A stretch of 64,000 nt of DNA from Acorus gramineus. Lineage: Eukaryota; Streptophyta; Magnoliopsida; Acorales; Acoraceae. Shown here piece by piece: positions 1 to 15,534 of the stretch. The stretch spans positions 6,673,786 to 6,737,785 of the forward strand of contig CM060855.1 of assembly GCA_030737835.1 (NCBI GenBank), given 5' to 3'. The stretch's first letter is position 1. Every line of letters starts with the position of its first letter. Below the pieces are notes generated by a model, which saw only the letters and a program-made list of their open reading frames with translations, was not told where the DNA came from and did not search any database. A program made the translations under genes and the position numbers.

Positions 1-299
1 TGGAAGCTTGCCCACTGACGTTTTTGGCTGGTAAGTATCTCCGGATTGTATGCCCCTCCTTTCTTCGATTCAGGCGGCGGAGAGAATCCTTTCAATGCCC
101 TAGTGACGTGACGCTGCAATTTCTGAAGCGGGCTATTGCTGCTGTCATCCTTGGAAGAGAAGACCACCGACGGGCGCTGCGATCGGGCCGCTGTGGCAGA
201 GGCCGCTGCAGCTGCCACAGCTCTCGCGACATCCTCCGTCGTTTGCATGAAGTACGAAGTTGTCCACTTCGGACTCTGCGTGTCATCATTCTTGGCCAT
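1..299 (-). CDS. DENN (AEX-3) domain-containing protein, first coding exon (partial)
   Basis: The minus strand is open from an ATG at 299-297 through the window edge (99 codons plus 2 nt). It begins MAKNDDTQSPKWTTSYFMQT and continues with an alanine-rich stretch (residues about 26-37), then VVFSSKDD, LQKLQRHVTRALKGFSPPPE and AYNPEILTSQKRQWASF. From memory this is the N-terminus of the plant DENN (AEX-3) proteins of the At5g35560 type. DENN proteins generally act as exchange factors for Rab GTPases in membrane traffic. Only the region before the DENN core is present, so the catalytic domain cannot be checked. I chose this ATG because the family motif TTEDVARAVAAAAA follows it in frame and the upstream sequence is AT-rich with stops. 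No splice donor is visible before position 1. The family call rests on recalled similarity and is moderately secure. Confidence 0.72.
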   Translation of the reverse strand, partial: MAKNDDTQSPKWTTSYFMQTTEDVARAVAAAAASATAARSQRPSVVFSSKDDSSNSPLQKLQRHVTRALKGFSPPPESKKGGAYNPEILTSQKRQWASF

Positions 300-777
300 C
301 CAGGACATGCAATTACCAACACGCGAATAAATTCATATATCCCTGCCCAAAACCATGCTCAAAAGTGGATTATAAAACACATTGAAAATCGCACGAATAA
401 AGCAATTCAAGCATTGACCGCCTTTCACTTCATGCTCAGCCCAAGTCCAACCATTCTATGCATAATTTTGTTACTTGTAATTTATTTTCACGACTTCGTT
501 TCAAGACATTTAGAACCGGTTATTGATCGATAAAAAAGTCATTCAATCATTCGATATCGAACGATAGTGATTAAAATCTATACAAACTGACCATTTATTA
601 TTCTCTTTGTTGTTAGAATCAAATCTTCTCCTAATCTTGATGCAGAATCGTCAATCATCGAAAAGCAATATATAATCAGAACCGCAAATTATACTGAAAA
701 ACAATCTGCTAAGCAATAGAAAGCATAGTTGATCAATAAAAACGATGAGTGATGCAGAACGGGCATACCTTAAAGAG

Positions 778-808
<31 letters not shown>

Positions 809-960
809 TTCTAACGTCTGAGAGAGATCGATATAGAAATACAAATTCGTATCTGAATCTGAAAAAAAAAAAAACGATTGCGAATAGAACAATCGATCAT
901 CAGAAAGAGAGAACTTTAGATAGTTGAAACGGCGGTCGAAAAATACGAGGTGGTACTTCT
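300..960 (-). promoter_or_regulatory. 5' flank / probable 5' UTR of the DENN gene
   Basis: This is the region upstream of the minus-strand ATG at 299. It holds a (CT)n tract at about 779-812, which reads as GA-rich on the gene strand; such tracts are common in plant 5' UTRs. There is also an A-run at 861-872. I see no convincing TATA box or in-frame upstream exon. A 5'-UTR intron is possible but I could not place it. Confidence 0.35.
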
Positions 961-2284
961 TTTTTTTAATAGCTTTCTTTGTTCGGGGAAGAGGGAGCTT
1001 CTCTTGAGATCACCTCCGGTGACGATAACTCAGTGTTCAACTTTTTATTTTTTGGGGGGTTTTTTATTTTTGTTAAATTATATGATTTAATAATGGAAAA
1101 ATGACAAAAAAAAAATAGCACTTTTTTAAATTATAACTTAAAAAGTCACATTTTGTAATTTTGAAAATACAAAAAGCTAATCTACCATTATATAATTAGA
1201 TCATTAACATCTCTCTAACTCTTGTTAGGTTACTTCGCATCAAAAACATATTTTTTCTATAAGACAACAATTATTGTGTATAATCATAAAATGTAATTTA
1301 AATATATGTTGTGCCCCAATATAGCATGATATTTAATATTCTACACCTTATTCACATTTTTTTTTGTTGGCTATTCACATTTTTATGGCGTCATTAATAT
1401 ATATCTATTTTTTTAAATAAACACAACATTTAATGGAGTTCATCATTAAAAATTTAAATTATATTGATGCGTATCTCACATAATCTACCTAATTACAAAG
1501 AATTTAAAGTAAAAAAAAAAAATCTATATGAGAATGTGTTAAATATATTTACAAAATCAAGAAGATGAAATATTTTAACAAAGTTAAAAGGTGTGTAATA
1601 TGTTAATTAAGGATCTAATTACATAAGAGTATGTTAGTCTTTTATGTTTCTAAAATTGTGAAATGAGATTTTTTTGTATAATTTTAAAAAGTGATTGATT
1701 TGGGTATTTAACTTTTAGGAGACTTTTTTTTTATCATTTTCTCTTTAATTATCCATTCCTCTCTTTTTCATATTACATATTAAATCACAAGTTTAAATGA
1801 TATGTTTCTTTTTAGACTTACAAAAAATCAAATTCATTAGTAATAGGTCCTTTCTAAAGACTAAAAAGAAAAATATCATTTAAATTTAAAAATTTAAACT
1901 GAAATATAAAGAACAGAGGATAAACTTAAAAAGAACAAAAACTTTTTTTTTCATTAAAAACATCTGCCTAATCTCATTCATCTCTATTAAAGTTGATTCA
2001 TATAATCTCTGGAAACTCTAAAAAAAACCAAATAAATTCTTATCATCAACAGATATTAACTCTAATTAACTTATGCTACTCAGATCATAAAATGGCTTAA
2101 CTACCCCTAAACTTTGAAAAGGAATATAAGTAGTGGTAAAGAGTGATTTGACCTTCTGTAGAGACTGATGTGTCTTTATTATTGTGTACAGTGACTCCAA
2201 TAACTATACAAATACATGAAAATAAAATATCCTTAAAATTGGATGAAATTTTTAATTCAGATATATGAAATGACTCAGGTTGAG

Positions 2285-2540
2285 AAGAGATGCTGTGTAA
2301 GGAGGAGAATGAGAATCTGGGTCCCTGCACGGGCTTTCCTTTTCGCGCGTGACGCGCGTGGGGTTTGGCTGTGGGTGGTCTCTCCGCCGTCCGTTTGGCG
2401 GATTCATCGGGAGGCACACGGGACGACCGGTTGTGATTTGTTGGGGTTTGGGTGGGGGCTTCATTTGCCGACCGTTACAAGGCCTATTAAATCGGGCGTG
2501 GGACATGAAAGTGAACTTTATGGACTTTGACTATGCACAT
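2285..2540. other. GC-rich islet of unknown origin
   Basis: A sharply bounded GC-rich block in AT-rich DNA. It contains a CpG-dense palindromic core (cgcgcgtgacgcgcg near 2345-2359) and several CCG/CGG runs. Open frames exist on both strands but match no family I know, and overlapping frames are equally open, as expected for GC-rich non-coding DNA. It may be a transposon subterminal region, a decayed gene or a CpG-rich promoter. Confidence 0.3.
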
Positions 2541-3149
2541 CATTGATTCATTCAATACACATCAAAATGTGATTCATCTGCTAGTGTTCTTCTTCTACAC
2601 ACGGAGCATAGCTTATCAACATATTATGTGATGCTTTGAGAAAGACATGTCCATGCTTGGAGCTAGTTTAGACAACAGTCTCTGATATCATGCCTGATGA
2701 TTGGTTAAAAAAATAAACAATTTAATGATCCAGACCGATTACAAAAATAATAGTGCTATCACTTTTTTTAATACTACAAGCTTGAGACACAAAATTAAAC
2801 AAGTTTCTTTTTAATCATCTTTCATACTGAAAAATTAATGATGTGAGAGTTGTTAGCTTTGACACAAGCAAAACATGACTAATATAGGAAAATAATATGT
2901 TTTTAACCAATGTTTTTATGTGTAGGAAATTTTTAATACACATATTCAATTTGCTGGATTGGTTTACTGTTGGTCTATTCGATGTTAAACACTGATTGGC
3001 ACGACCTACACATGAATATGAACTGCATGTCAATCTTATTTAGAATCATTTGACCGGCCTGTAGATATTTACCTAAATTTTTTCAATTTAATTTTGAAAA
3101 GAAAAATTTGAAAAATTCTTTTGTAAATATGTTTCCAATTGTTAACTTG

Positions 3150-3375
3150 TTTGGTTCATCGGAAAGCTGATTTTAAGTCCTGATTTATAAATGCAGATTG
3201 TATAAGTTCTGATAAGTTTTAATCAGTTCAGAATAAAAATTGTTTGGTTCAGCGGAAATTATAAGCACTTATTGCAAATAAGTGTGTTTGGTTCAGTACT
3301 AAAGAGTAGAGCTTATGATAAGGGTGTTTTGGTCCATTTAATAAGTGCTGAATGTAATTTGATGTTTGGTTAAAA
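3150..3375. repeat. Degenerate MITE-like sequence
   Basis: The motif tgtttggttca occurs three times (about 3148, 3240 and 3286) together with 'agtgcttat/aagcact' words. These resemble terminal or subterminal sequence of plant DNA transposons. No clean inverted termini or target duplication were found. Confidence 0.3.
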
Positions 3376-4604
3376 ACTTGATTATTTGTTTATTTTTTCT
3401 ATTTATTTAAAAAAGGTACTTTGATATATGTCTATTTAATAAATTATTAGATACTATACTTTGATTACTTGTTAGAATCTGATACAAGCTTATATAGATT
3501 TTAAAAAAATAACTCAAGACATATGTGCTTTTTATGATGTGGTAAATATGCAATCTATATTTACCATATTTGAAAGATCATAGTAATCACATACCTGTCA
3601 AATTTTTTTTACAACTCTCACCTAATAATGACAAAGTGGCATATCCTGTCATGCTACACATTATAAATACAAGAGAATAATATTACAACACTTTATGATT
3701 CAAAAATAAAAACATGTAGTTTCAGTATGATTCTGAGTCAAATGGATTTTTATAATGTGAATCTTGAATATGAACAAATATTTTAATGATCACAGTTTAT
3801 TTAGGGTCTGACCCTGAGATCATGTGAAATAAATGGGGTCACAGCAAACTCTTATAATGGAGCCTTTGAATGTATACAAAATATTACAATAATCACTATC
3901 GTAGCATCTCTAACCACCCTCCAAATCTTTAAAATTAGTGGGTGATTTGCTAAATGAAAAGCAACACTTAATGTTGGTGTCACATAAAAAGTTGGGAAAA
4001 CGAAGGAAAATAAAAAAAATTCTTTTGGCCACATAAAAACTTTTCGTTTGTGCCAAACAAAAAGAAAAAGAAAAAAATTTATCTCATTTTCTCTTTGATT
4101 TTTTTATCTTATTATGATAGGGGGGGGACTTTTCCTCATCTTAGAAGAGGGAAAGTGAGGGAAAATGAGTTTTTTTTTTTTTAATATTACATGTTTGATG
4201 ATAATGAGTATTTTTGTTTGTTTTTATTTTTTATTTTATAATAGTTAAAAAATATTTATTTAAAAATTTATTTATTATGTGACATGTCCTAGTTGATGGT
4301 CATTCAAAACTTTACTTATTTAAAAATATTTGATAATTTTACATTGTTTTTATATTATATTTAAATTAGCTTACAATCCATATATTTTATTTTTTTGTCA
4401 CTTTTCATCACTTTCACTTATAACACAAACAATGTATTTCATTTTTGTCATTTTTCATCACAGACACAAACAACAATTTTTATTTTTCATCACTTTTTAT
4501 AATAGGCACAAACAACATATAAACTGGTCAAAATGAAATGATTTTTTTTCCGTCAGTTTTCCCTTTACTCAGATTTCTTTATTTTCTTTCAATTTCCATT
4601 CATG

Positions 4605-4735
4605 TTTGTGTACAAACACATCTTTGAAGACATTATTATTTTTAGAGTAAAAAAGCTTTATTCCTTTTATATTTGTGTACAAACACACCCTTAAAAACAT
4701 TATTATTTTTAGAGAAAAAAAAGTTTTATTGATAC
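4605..4735. repeat. 67-bp tandem repeat, two imperfect units
   Basis: The words tgtgtacaaacaca and acattattatttttagag recur with a period of 67 bp (first unit from about 4607, second from about 4674). This is a simple local duplication in spacer DNA. Confidence 0.65.
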
Positions 4736-5999
4736 TTATTTCTCTACATGCGTTATAAATTATAACTTACACGCATGCATCATTTGAATTTGCTTGAATT
4801 TGAGTATAGTCCAAAACTATTATGCACAATAGATGATAAAAAAAACTTTTTTGGTTATAAATATGCTCGCTTTAATTGATATTAACATAAAAAAAATTCA
4901 CAAACATTAACGTAATTAATTGCGTCATCTATGAGATAGTTTTTGAAAATAAATTTAAACTTTAAAGATTATGTTTTTGTAATAATCCTATTCAATCAAA
5001 TGATTGCCCCAGGTCTCATCTTTTAGACAACATAAAATAACTTTTTTAAAAATATGTTTATTGAAAAATTATTAATCAAAAACTAATCAAAATAAAAAGA
5101 TTTTCTAAAAACTACCCAAGTGACACACTTCCTCCACTCTTTTTAACACATACCTCATCGGCTCATCATGCGATGGGAAACAGGGAAAATCCATGTCAAT
5201 TGTCAATCATAATTTAGAATATGAAATCTCTAAGACGTTCTTATTTTTATAGTTATGAACTAAAAACTTATGTTTCCCAAAACAATCCATTGTATAAAAA
5301 CTGTCAATGAAGAAAGTTTAAAATTAATTACAAGATACCAAAAGTTCATGTCTATAATAAAGAATCATGTTTAAGGGAAAGTTCATGTCAATTGTCAATC
5401 ACTAATTCACTGTGGTTTTCACTGGTCCCTTGAAAAGTCCCCGCAAGAATTCCTGACTACCACTAATCAAAACAAACAAATGAAAACAAAAAATGAACAG
5501 AAATGATTCCTCTCTTTCTGTTTGTAACTCTATTTACGAAATACGTATTTTTATAATATAAATTAATAAAAAGATATTTAAATAAAGGTTAAAGAATCTA
5601 AGTTTATCTGAACAATGAAAATCTCACATGTCATTCTTAAAATTGGAATAGACATGCAAGTTCTTGTAAACACAAGAAAACTCAAATACATCCTTATTAA
5701 CACTTGATCCTGACTCAATCTACCTTGTTGAACTTAATTTACTTTTATGGTGATAGAATTCTAAGTCAGTTTCTGATTCCACCTGAGCGTGCATTCTGTG
5801 TGGGCTTGCTAGATCCTGGGGGCGGTTTGGTTCGTGATTTCTGCACCAGGAGGAGCCGAATAACGCCTTAAGCGTCGCAGCAGGCTTCGTCCATCCATTC
5901 ATCTCTTACTTCTTTACATTCTCTCTATTATTTCAATATTTTGTTGTATTAAATTTTTGTAATTTCACTCTATTTTCATCTAATCCTCTAACATGGGAC

Positions 6000-6500
6000 A
6001 TATGAACGATGATGGAAAATTGGAAAGGGGGGGGGGGGGGGCGAGCAAGATTCGTTGTACTCATGGTTTTTCATGGAATGTTATCATAAAGGGGAGATCT
6101 AATAAATCTGGTGTTTGCAATGGAAGGTGTGTCACAATTATTTCAATAACAAATGTGTGATTTCTTGATTAATTAAAAAACAACTCTCATGATTATAATA
6201 TACTAAAAAAAATTCATACAATTTGTTAAAAATATGAAAAACTTTTAAAAATGACGATTTTATCCATCCGAATAGATTATATGGGATAAAATCATCATTT
6301 ACAGATGATTTTTTATCTTTTTATTAACACATTGTATGATATTTTTGATATATTATGTTTTAAATAAAGATTATTCAGATAGAATATTTATAGAATAATT
6401 TTAATCAATTAATAAAAATTTAATTTAAAAAATTATTTAAATTTTTATAAGTATTTTTAAAGATTTACGTGAACTTTAAAAAGAATCATATTCATATACT
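6000..6500. repeat. Decayed palindromic MITE upstream of OPR3-A
   Basis: AT-rich DNA with self-complementary segments, for example 'aatgacgattttatcc' against 'ggataaaatcatcattt' around 6250-6305. The right end (taaatattattcatgggg-like word near 6485-6510) resembles the right arm of the intact 539-bp element at 27083-27621, so it is probably a member of the same Mutator-like MITE family. A poly-G run lies at about 6028-6041. Part of this region (about 6000-6357) is copied in the mosaic insert at 11540-11880. Confidence 0.5.
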
Positions 6501-6559
6501 TACATGGGGTTATTCGATTTTTCCAATTTAAAAATATCACGAATCGGCGATTTACAACA

Positions 6560-6660
6560 GCACGTGCGGAATATATTCTCTACCGACAAAGTTCAGCCCA
6601 TAATTGACCTCCCCTCCCCCCAAGTCATCATCTCCCCCCTTCTCTCCTCGAACAACTCCA
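6560..6660 (+). promoter_or_regulatory. OPR3-A core promoter / 5' leader
   Basis: A weak TATA-like word (aatatattc at about 6569) precedes a pyrimidine-rich leader running to the ATG. The same block occurs before OPR3-B (15690-15778) and in the mosaic insert (10489-10568), so it travelled with the gene. The transcription start is inferred. Confidence 0.4.
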
Positions 6661-9302
<2,642 letters not shown>

Positions 9303-9655
9303 GTCATCACATGTGATGACATGAAATTGGAGATGTGCAGGGAGTTTTTATATATTTGTGTTGATTGAGTGTGGTTGTTGCAAATTTGCATGATATATCA
9401 AAATTTTAGGGGTATTTATGTAATGCTGAAAATAAAAGGGGTAATTATTCAAATACGAATTTTAAGAGGGGTATATATGCAAAAGAAGAAAAAAAACTCC
9501 ATTCGCGCTGACCGAATTTGATCACAGAGGCACCATTGCACTCACTTAAAGTTTTTTAGAGGTATTTTTGCACTGTGAGTTTTAGCAGAGGTATTTTGAC
9601 AAAATTAGAATTTAATAGGGATATATATATATGCAAAAATCCCTATATTTTACGT
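9303..9655 (+). other. OPR3-A 3' flank joined to right half of a truncated MULE-type MITE
   Basis: The sequence after the stop matches the OPR3-B flank up to about 9390. It then jumps to DNA equivalent to 20744 onward, which is the right half of the 910-bp element at 20155-21064. The right end still carries the tatatttta flank near 9645, but the left arm is gone. OPR3-A therefore lost about 2.1 kb between these points. Confidence 0.75.
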
Positions 9656-10456
9656 GATAAAATTAATACCTTTAAGAAAATGAAACACACTTAGAATAAA
9701 TTGAATAAAAAATGATATGTCCAGCTCCTTATGCAGCCTCATTTACTGTCCACACAATTTTTCATTTTTTAAAAAATTATGGGTTCTTCCATTGAAGTAT
9801 GTATATTGTTATATAAAATAAAGTATATACTGAGATATAATAGTATATTTTTTCTCTTAAACCCCCCCCCTCCGTACACTACAATTGAACCTCACACTAT
9901 ACTATTCATAGTGTATAGGGTTGCAGAATAGACTGCAAAATAGACTGAGTATATCAACTCTCAAATTGAATACATAACCAAAGGGACCTAGTAATGACTG
10001 TGGCCATGTTAAGAAATAAATTCATCTTGGAAAATGATACGTTCAGCCTTCATTGTAGCCCCAATTGCAGTCCACATTGTTTTTTTTTTTTAATTATACA
10101 CTTTTCAAATGAAGTACATGCTTTTATATGAAATGAAATATATACTTAAATATATTAATGTGTTTTTTTTAAGTAAAAAAAAGATAAATTTTTTTACACC
10201 ATGTACTATGATACGCAGTATATATTATGCTATCATGACATATGAGACTGTAAAATGGACTGAGTGTACCAACATTGATCTCATTTGAATACCACAAGGC
10301 CCGGCCCAACCCTTTTGGAGCATCGAAGAACTGTAGTCCCCACATAACCTAACACAGGCACATGAAAGTGAACTGTGTTGACTTGCATTCTTCACGAGCA
10401 GAGTGTGATTTGAGGAGACACCCACTTAAAAAAAAAAAAATTGGGAAAAAAAAATC
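9655..10456. other. Unit 1 spacer, left part
   Basis: Non-coding AT-rich DNA aligning closely with 21074-21920 of unit 2. No gene was recognised. It contains two diverged sub-blocks with the same order of motifs (a 'cctcattta..gtccacac' word and 'gaagtatgtatattgttatat'-like words at about 9720-9900 and 10040-10200), suggesting an old internal duplication. Confidence 0.5.
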
Positions 10457-10488
10457 TTTTCATTTTCAATTTGGATGAAAAGAAGAAT

Positions 10489-10490
<2 letters not shown>
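10457..10490 (+). repeat. 34-bp direct repeat, left flank of the OPR3 mosaic
   Basis: The word begins ttttcattttcaatttgg and ends gaagaatct. It is identical to 11881-11914 and occurs once, uninterrupted, in unit 2 near 21923-21956. The two copies bracket the mosaic insert. Confidence 0.9.
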
Positions 10491-11880
<1,390 letters not shown>

Positions 11881-11914
11881 TTTTCATTTTCAATTTGGAT
11901 GAAAAGAAGAATCT
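11881..11914 (+). repeat. 34-bp direct repeat, right flank of the OPR3 mosaic
   Basis: Second copy of the 10457-10490 word. The spacer sequence then continues as in unit 2 ('ctctgattgtataatagacc'). Confidence 0.9.
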
Positions 11915-14605
11915 CTCTGATTGTATAATAGACCATACCAAAATATATTGATCACTACATAATCACATATTACATGTTTCAAAGCTCTTTTTAACACACC
12001 TATACCAAAAGTGGACTACAATGGCAGCCCGCAAGTACAGAGTGGTGCTTTTGAGGGAACCAAATAAATGCATCAAATGAGGCACTCTGCATTGGTTCTC
12101 TTAAAACCTCTCAGTGTACTATTTCCAAGCATCCATTGATAAATACATGAAAAGAAAGTATAATGTTAAACAAAATTCACACGTAATTTCTATTTGGGTA
12201 TCCATTTAACTATCCCATTTTTCATCATAATTTAAAAATCTAAACATAGTTGTCGCTGACTTGCACCCAATATTTTTTTTTTTTTTGGCATCTATTTCTC
12301 ATTTGATTATAAAATATTATACAAAATGAAGTTTAATTATTTTCACATTTTTAACATTCTTATTCCATATTATTTAAAAGGATCTTTTATTTTTAAGTCC
12401 CCATAAACTATATGATTTATTAGGGTCCATTTGAAAACACAGATTGAAAAATAGCTTTTGAAACAAAGCTGCTTTTTAAGATAATTTTAGATCTTGATTT
12501 TTATTGAAATGTTTTTTTTTTTAATTCAGAAATCAATATTTCAAAGCAGTTGATGTTTGGCAGAGAAAGTTACTTTTCAATTCAAAAAATCGATTCCGAC
12601 CAAAAAGCAATGTTTTGAGCTTTTCAAAACACGGATTTCGAAGAAAAAATTAAAAGGAATCCAACTTTCGATTCTGAATAAAGCTGTCCCGTTTGACTGC
12701 ATGATTTTAGGTTTTCGGCTTTTCAAAAAGCAAAAGCTGCCCCAAACGTGCAACCAAACGGGGCCTTAGTGATCAATCATTCACTTCTTCATATTTCAGT
12801 TTAAGTTCCTAGATTTAAATGATATGTTTCTTTTAATCTCTTCCATGGATTAAAAACAAAAATAAATAATTTAGTGATAGAACTAATAAGAAATATACCC
12901 TTTAAATTTAGAGACTATAAAACTAAAATATGAACAAGTGAGAGATCGATCACTAAATCATATAGTTTACAGGGACTAAGAAATTAAAAAAAAAACTCTA
13001 TTTAAAAATATGCACAGTATCATATGTAAATTTTTATTCTATGGTTGTCCAACGGTCTAAAAATGATTAAAATGACATAGCATGTGGAAATGAAAATGAG
13101 TCAGTGTGTGCTAAATCTCATCAATATTCACCGGTCTTTAATGAGTGACTGACAAATGTCCACTCACATGTATAATATGTGAGATTTGAGAATAATTTTG
13201 GTTATTTTCGTCAGCTTTTTATCCGGAAATGTCAAACACTAATGGGATCAACGCTAATTTATCCCATCTCTACCCTCTTGTTGATAAGGCATATTCTACC
13301 CTCTCGTTGATAAGGCATGGATATGTAATTTAATTATTTGGTGACATAAAATAATGTGTTGTTGCACCTGAATGAATTCAAGATATCCTAGTAAAAGTAG
13401 GAATCCTTTATGAGCATACACATGAAGCTGCAATTTTTAATAGATGTCACCTTCAATGCTATCAGGTTCTGCTCAGTCATTTCAATTCCTTGTCTTTATA
13501 ATTGCAATTTATGACACCAACTTCCCACACAGTCAGAGCCTCCCCAGCATCTCTTCCAACCAAAGAGAGAACAAATATCTGACTTCAGAGATACTCCTGC
13601 ATTGAATAATATTTTAAAAAAAAAACACTTAATGTAGACAACATGATCTTGAGATTTCAAGTGCAGGATACATTGAAGTACCTCCACAGATCACACCTTC
13701 TGCAACAAGTGGCTTTTCAGTTCAAAAAAAAGAAAAAAAAAAGACTTATTTTGTGAATTGTTTATATAATATATATTTTCAGCAGAGGTAGCAGAAAATA
13801 CAAAACTGCAAAGCAAATCACAACACATGATCCAAACTAATCTTTCAATGCTACCCAAAAAACAGCAAAACTAAAACAACCTCGATCACTACATAATCAC
13901 TACAATATTACATATTTACATGTTTCAAAGCTCTGTGAACAAAGGTGGCTGCAATGGCAGCCCACAAGTACAGAGTATTGGTGCTTTTGAGAGGGAACCA
14001 AATAAAAAAATAATAAATAAATAAAATACAGCATCAAATGAGACACTTTTAACATTGGTTATCTTAAAAATCTGAGAATACATTGTTGAATAAAAAAGGC
14101 TAAGGCCCGTGGAGAGACAATGGGATGACCGTGACCTAACATCCATGATTTTGTTCCAAAACAGTGCATCAGAAGATTGTCTATAACGCATTTTCATAAA
14201 GATACTGCACCTGCTGTGACTGTTGTCTGTTGCATGTGTGGCTCTGCTCAGTCAGTCACCCCCCCCTACTCCTCCAAAGTCCAGTCCTCCTCCTCACATG
14301 AGAGTCTCTGTATTAATTCATGTGTGCCTGTACGGCCTTGTCTTGTGGTGGGGCCACCCCCAACACAGGTGCCTGACTCATTGGCTCCAACCAAGTGACT
14401 CAACTCAATCAGGTGGGGTTTGGGTTGGGTTAGAAGACTCAAAAGCCCAACCTAGGTAACTATATGACATGGATGCTGATACACTGTTTTGGGGTTAATG
14501 ACTATTCTATTAATATATTATGTGAAATAAGTAATTTTTTTGGTTTGTTGTATTTTTAGTTATTTTGATTTAGAAACATAATAATAAATTTTTTTTTTAA
14601 ATGTC
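11915..14605. other. Unit 1 spacer, right part
   Basis: Non-coding DNA aligning with 21957-24620. It includes a Tourist-like MITE (12423-12765) and a well-conserved, less AT-rich block at about 13430-14480. Short ORFs there differ by frameshifts between the two units (for example around 14260-14460), which argues against coding. I see no tRNA or known plant microRNA precursor. Confidence 0.55.
12423..12765. mobile_element. Tourist-like (PIF/Harbinger type) MITE, unit 1 copy
   Basis: A 343-bp element with imperfect terminal inverted repeats: GGGTCCATTTG at the left and CAAACGGGGCC at the right. It is flanked by TTA (12420-12422 and 12766-12768), the target duplication typical of PIF/Harbinger elements. 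The same element lies at 22467-22809, so insertion predates the segmental duplication. Confidence 0.7.
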
Positions 14606-15123
14606 CAACTTATAAATGATCATGATTACCAAATTAATTATTTTTTACCACTACAATTAAAACCCGTACTGAAATTCTTGTGATCCCCCAAATCATTAAT
14701 TTATTACAAATTATTATTATTATATAACATCGTATTTCACCTTATACTTCAAAAACGCTATTACTCCAAAAATACATTTTTTAAATTTTTTTTTTTTTGC
14801 TTTTATGGGAATAACACGCGCTTCTCGCTCTCGAGATATTCACCCACACCCATGACCCTCCTTATTCCACAACCACGATATCTTCCAATAAACTTCCGAC
14901 ACCTGTCCCCCACATGGCACAGTCTCCAACCCGACGTGTCCTTATTCTCACCGCAAGTTTCCCAAAAATCACCCCCCTCTCGAAGAACGTGAAGCGTGGG
15001 AAGGCCAGGTCATCTGTCCGGCCCATGACGTGGCGTTCGTCGTACATCGACACCTGGCTGTAGACGGACGCGAAACACGGACGCGAAACATCACTCGTGT
15101 TTTTTCCCGTACTCACCTGCCCT

Positions 15124-15159
<36 letters not shown>

Positions 15160-15199
15160 GCTTCGTCTCCTCCTCCCCCTCGTGTAGTCACTCACAACG

Positions 15200-15237
<38 letters not shown>

Positions 15238-15258
15238 AGAGAGGGGTTTCGATTTCCG
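14606..15258 (+). promoter_or_regulatory. Duplicate of the SLOMO upstream region (unit 1)
   Basis: This aligns with 27806-28479 and includes the GC-rich block with conserved 'cacgtgaagcgtgg'-like and 'cccatgacgtggcg' words. It also carries a long A-rich tract (about 15125-15158) and a (GA)n run (about 15205-15234). The stretch that in the intact copy holds a TATA-like box (28510-28518) is missing here because of the deletion at 15258. Confidence 0.7.
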
Positions 15259-15534
15259 ATCGTCGGGAGCGGCAGCGTCAGTGGTGGAGGGAGGGCTGTC
15301 GGGGCCTTCGGACCGGTTTGGGAGTTTGAAAACGCGGGGGTTGTCATGGATGTGGACGGGGAGGAGTCCGATTGGGACGTCCAGTCTAAGCGGGCGAAGG
15401 TCCTCTGTGATCCTCCGTGAGTGATTTCTTTCTTTTTTAGTTTCTTCGGACAAAGCCTATTTTTTTTTGGTTATCTAGTGTTTCTTGGTTTGGTTTTGGG
15501 TATTTCTGGGCTTTCATTCTATTATAGTTATTTG
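15255..15534 (+). pseudogene. Truncated SLOMO exon 1 and start of intron 1
   Basis: 15261-15418 matches the 3' part of SLOMO exon 1 (equivalent to 28675-28830). It reads SGSVSGGGRAVGAFGPVWEF in the SLOMO frame and ends at an intact donor (gtgagt at 15419). The start codon and about the first 34 codons are gone. A 5-bp word, cgatc, occurs at both edges of the missing 196 bp in the intact gene (28475 and 28671), consistent with a microhomology deletion. No other SLOMO exon follows; the sequence runs into OPR3-B upstream DNA at about 15543. Confidence 0.9.

Larger units (their letters stand above)
961..5990. other. AT-rich intergenic spacer without a recognisable gene
   Basis: About 5 kb of AT-rich DNA between the divergent DENN and OPR3 genes, with many homopolymers. 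Short ORFs here look random. Visible structures are a GC-rich islet (2285-2540), three 'tgtttggttca' repeats (about 3150-3300), a 67-bp tandem repeat (about 4607-4730) and a GC-richer fragment at about 5755-5890 with no recognised coding sense. Confidence 0.6.

Noticed and set aside
24-533. 169-codon plus-strand ORF at the window start
   Set aside because: It lies opposite the DENN exon 1, whose minus-strand frame matches a known family. The plus frame has no recognisable motif.
14177-14459. ORFs around 14.2-14.46 kb and 24.2-24.48 kb, duplicated in both units
   Set aside because: A single-base difference in the C-run shifts the frame between copies, so conservation reflects recent duplication and not coding.
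14862-15191. 109-codon minus-strand ORF and its copy at 28071-28406
   Set aside because: It spans the SLOMO upstream GC block and a phenylalanine run encoded by the poly-A tract. The copies differ in length within the homopolymer and no family is recognised.
15097-15420. An intact short gene at the SLOMO exon 1 remnant
   Set aside because: The open frame runs through poly-A and GA repeats, and the true SLOMO start codon is deleted; it is a remnant.
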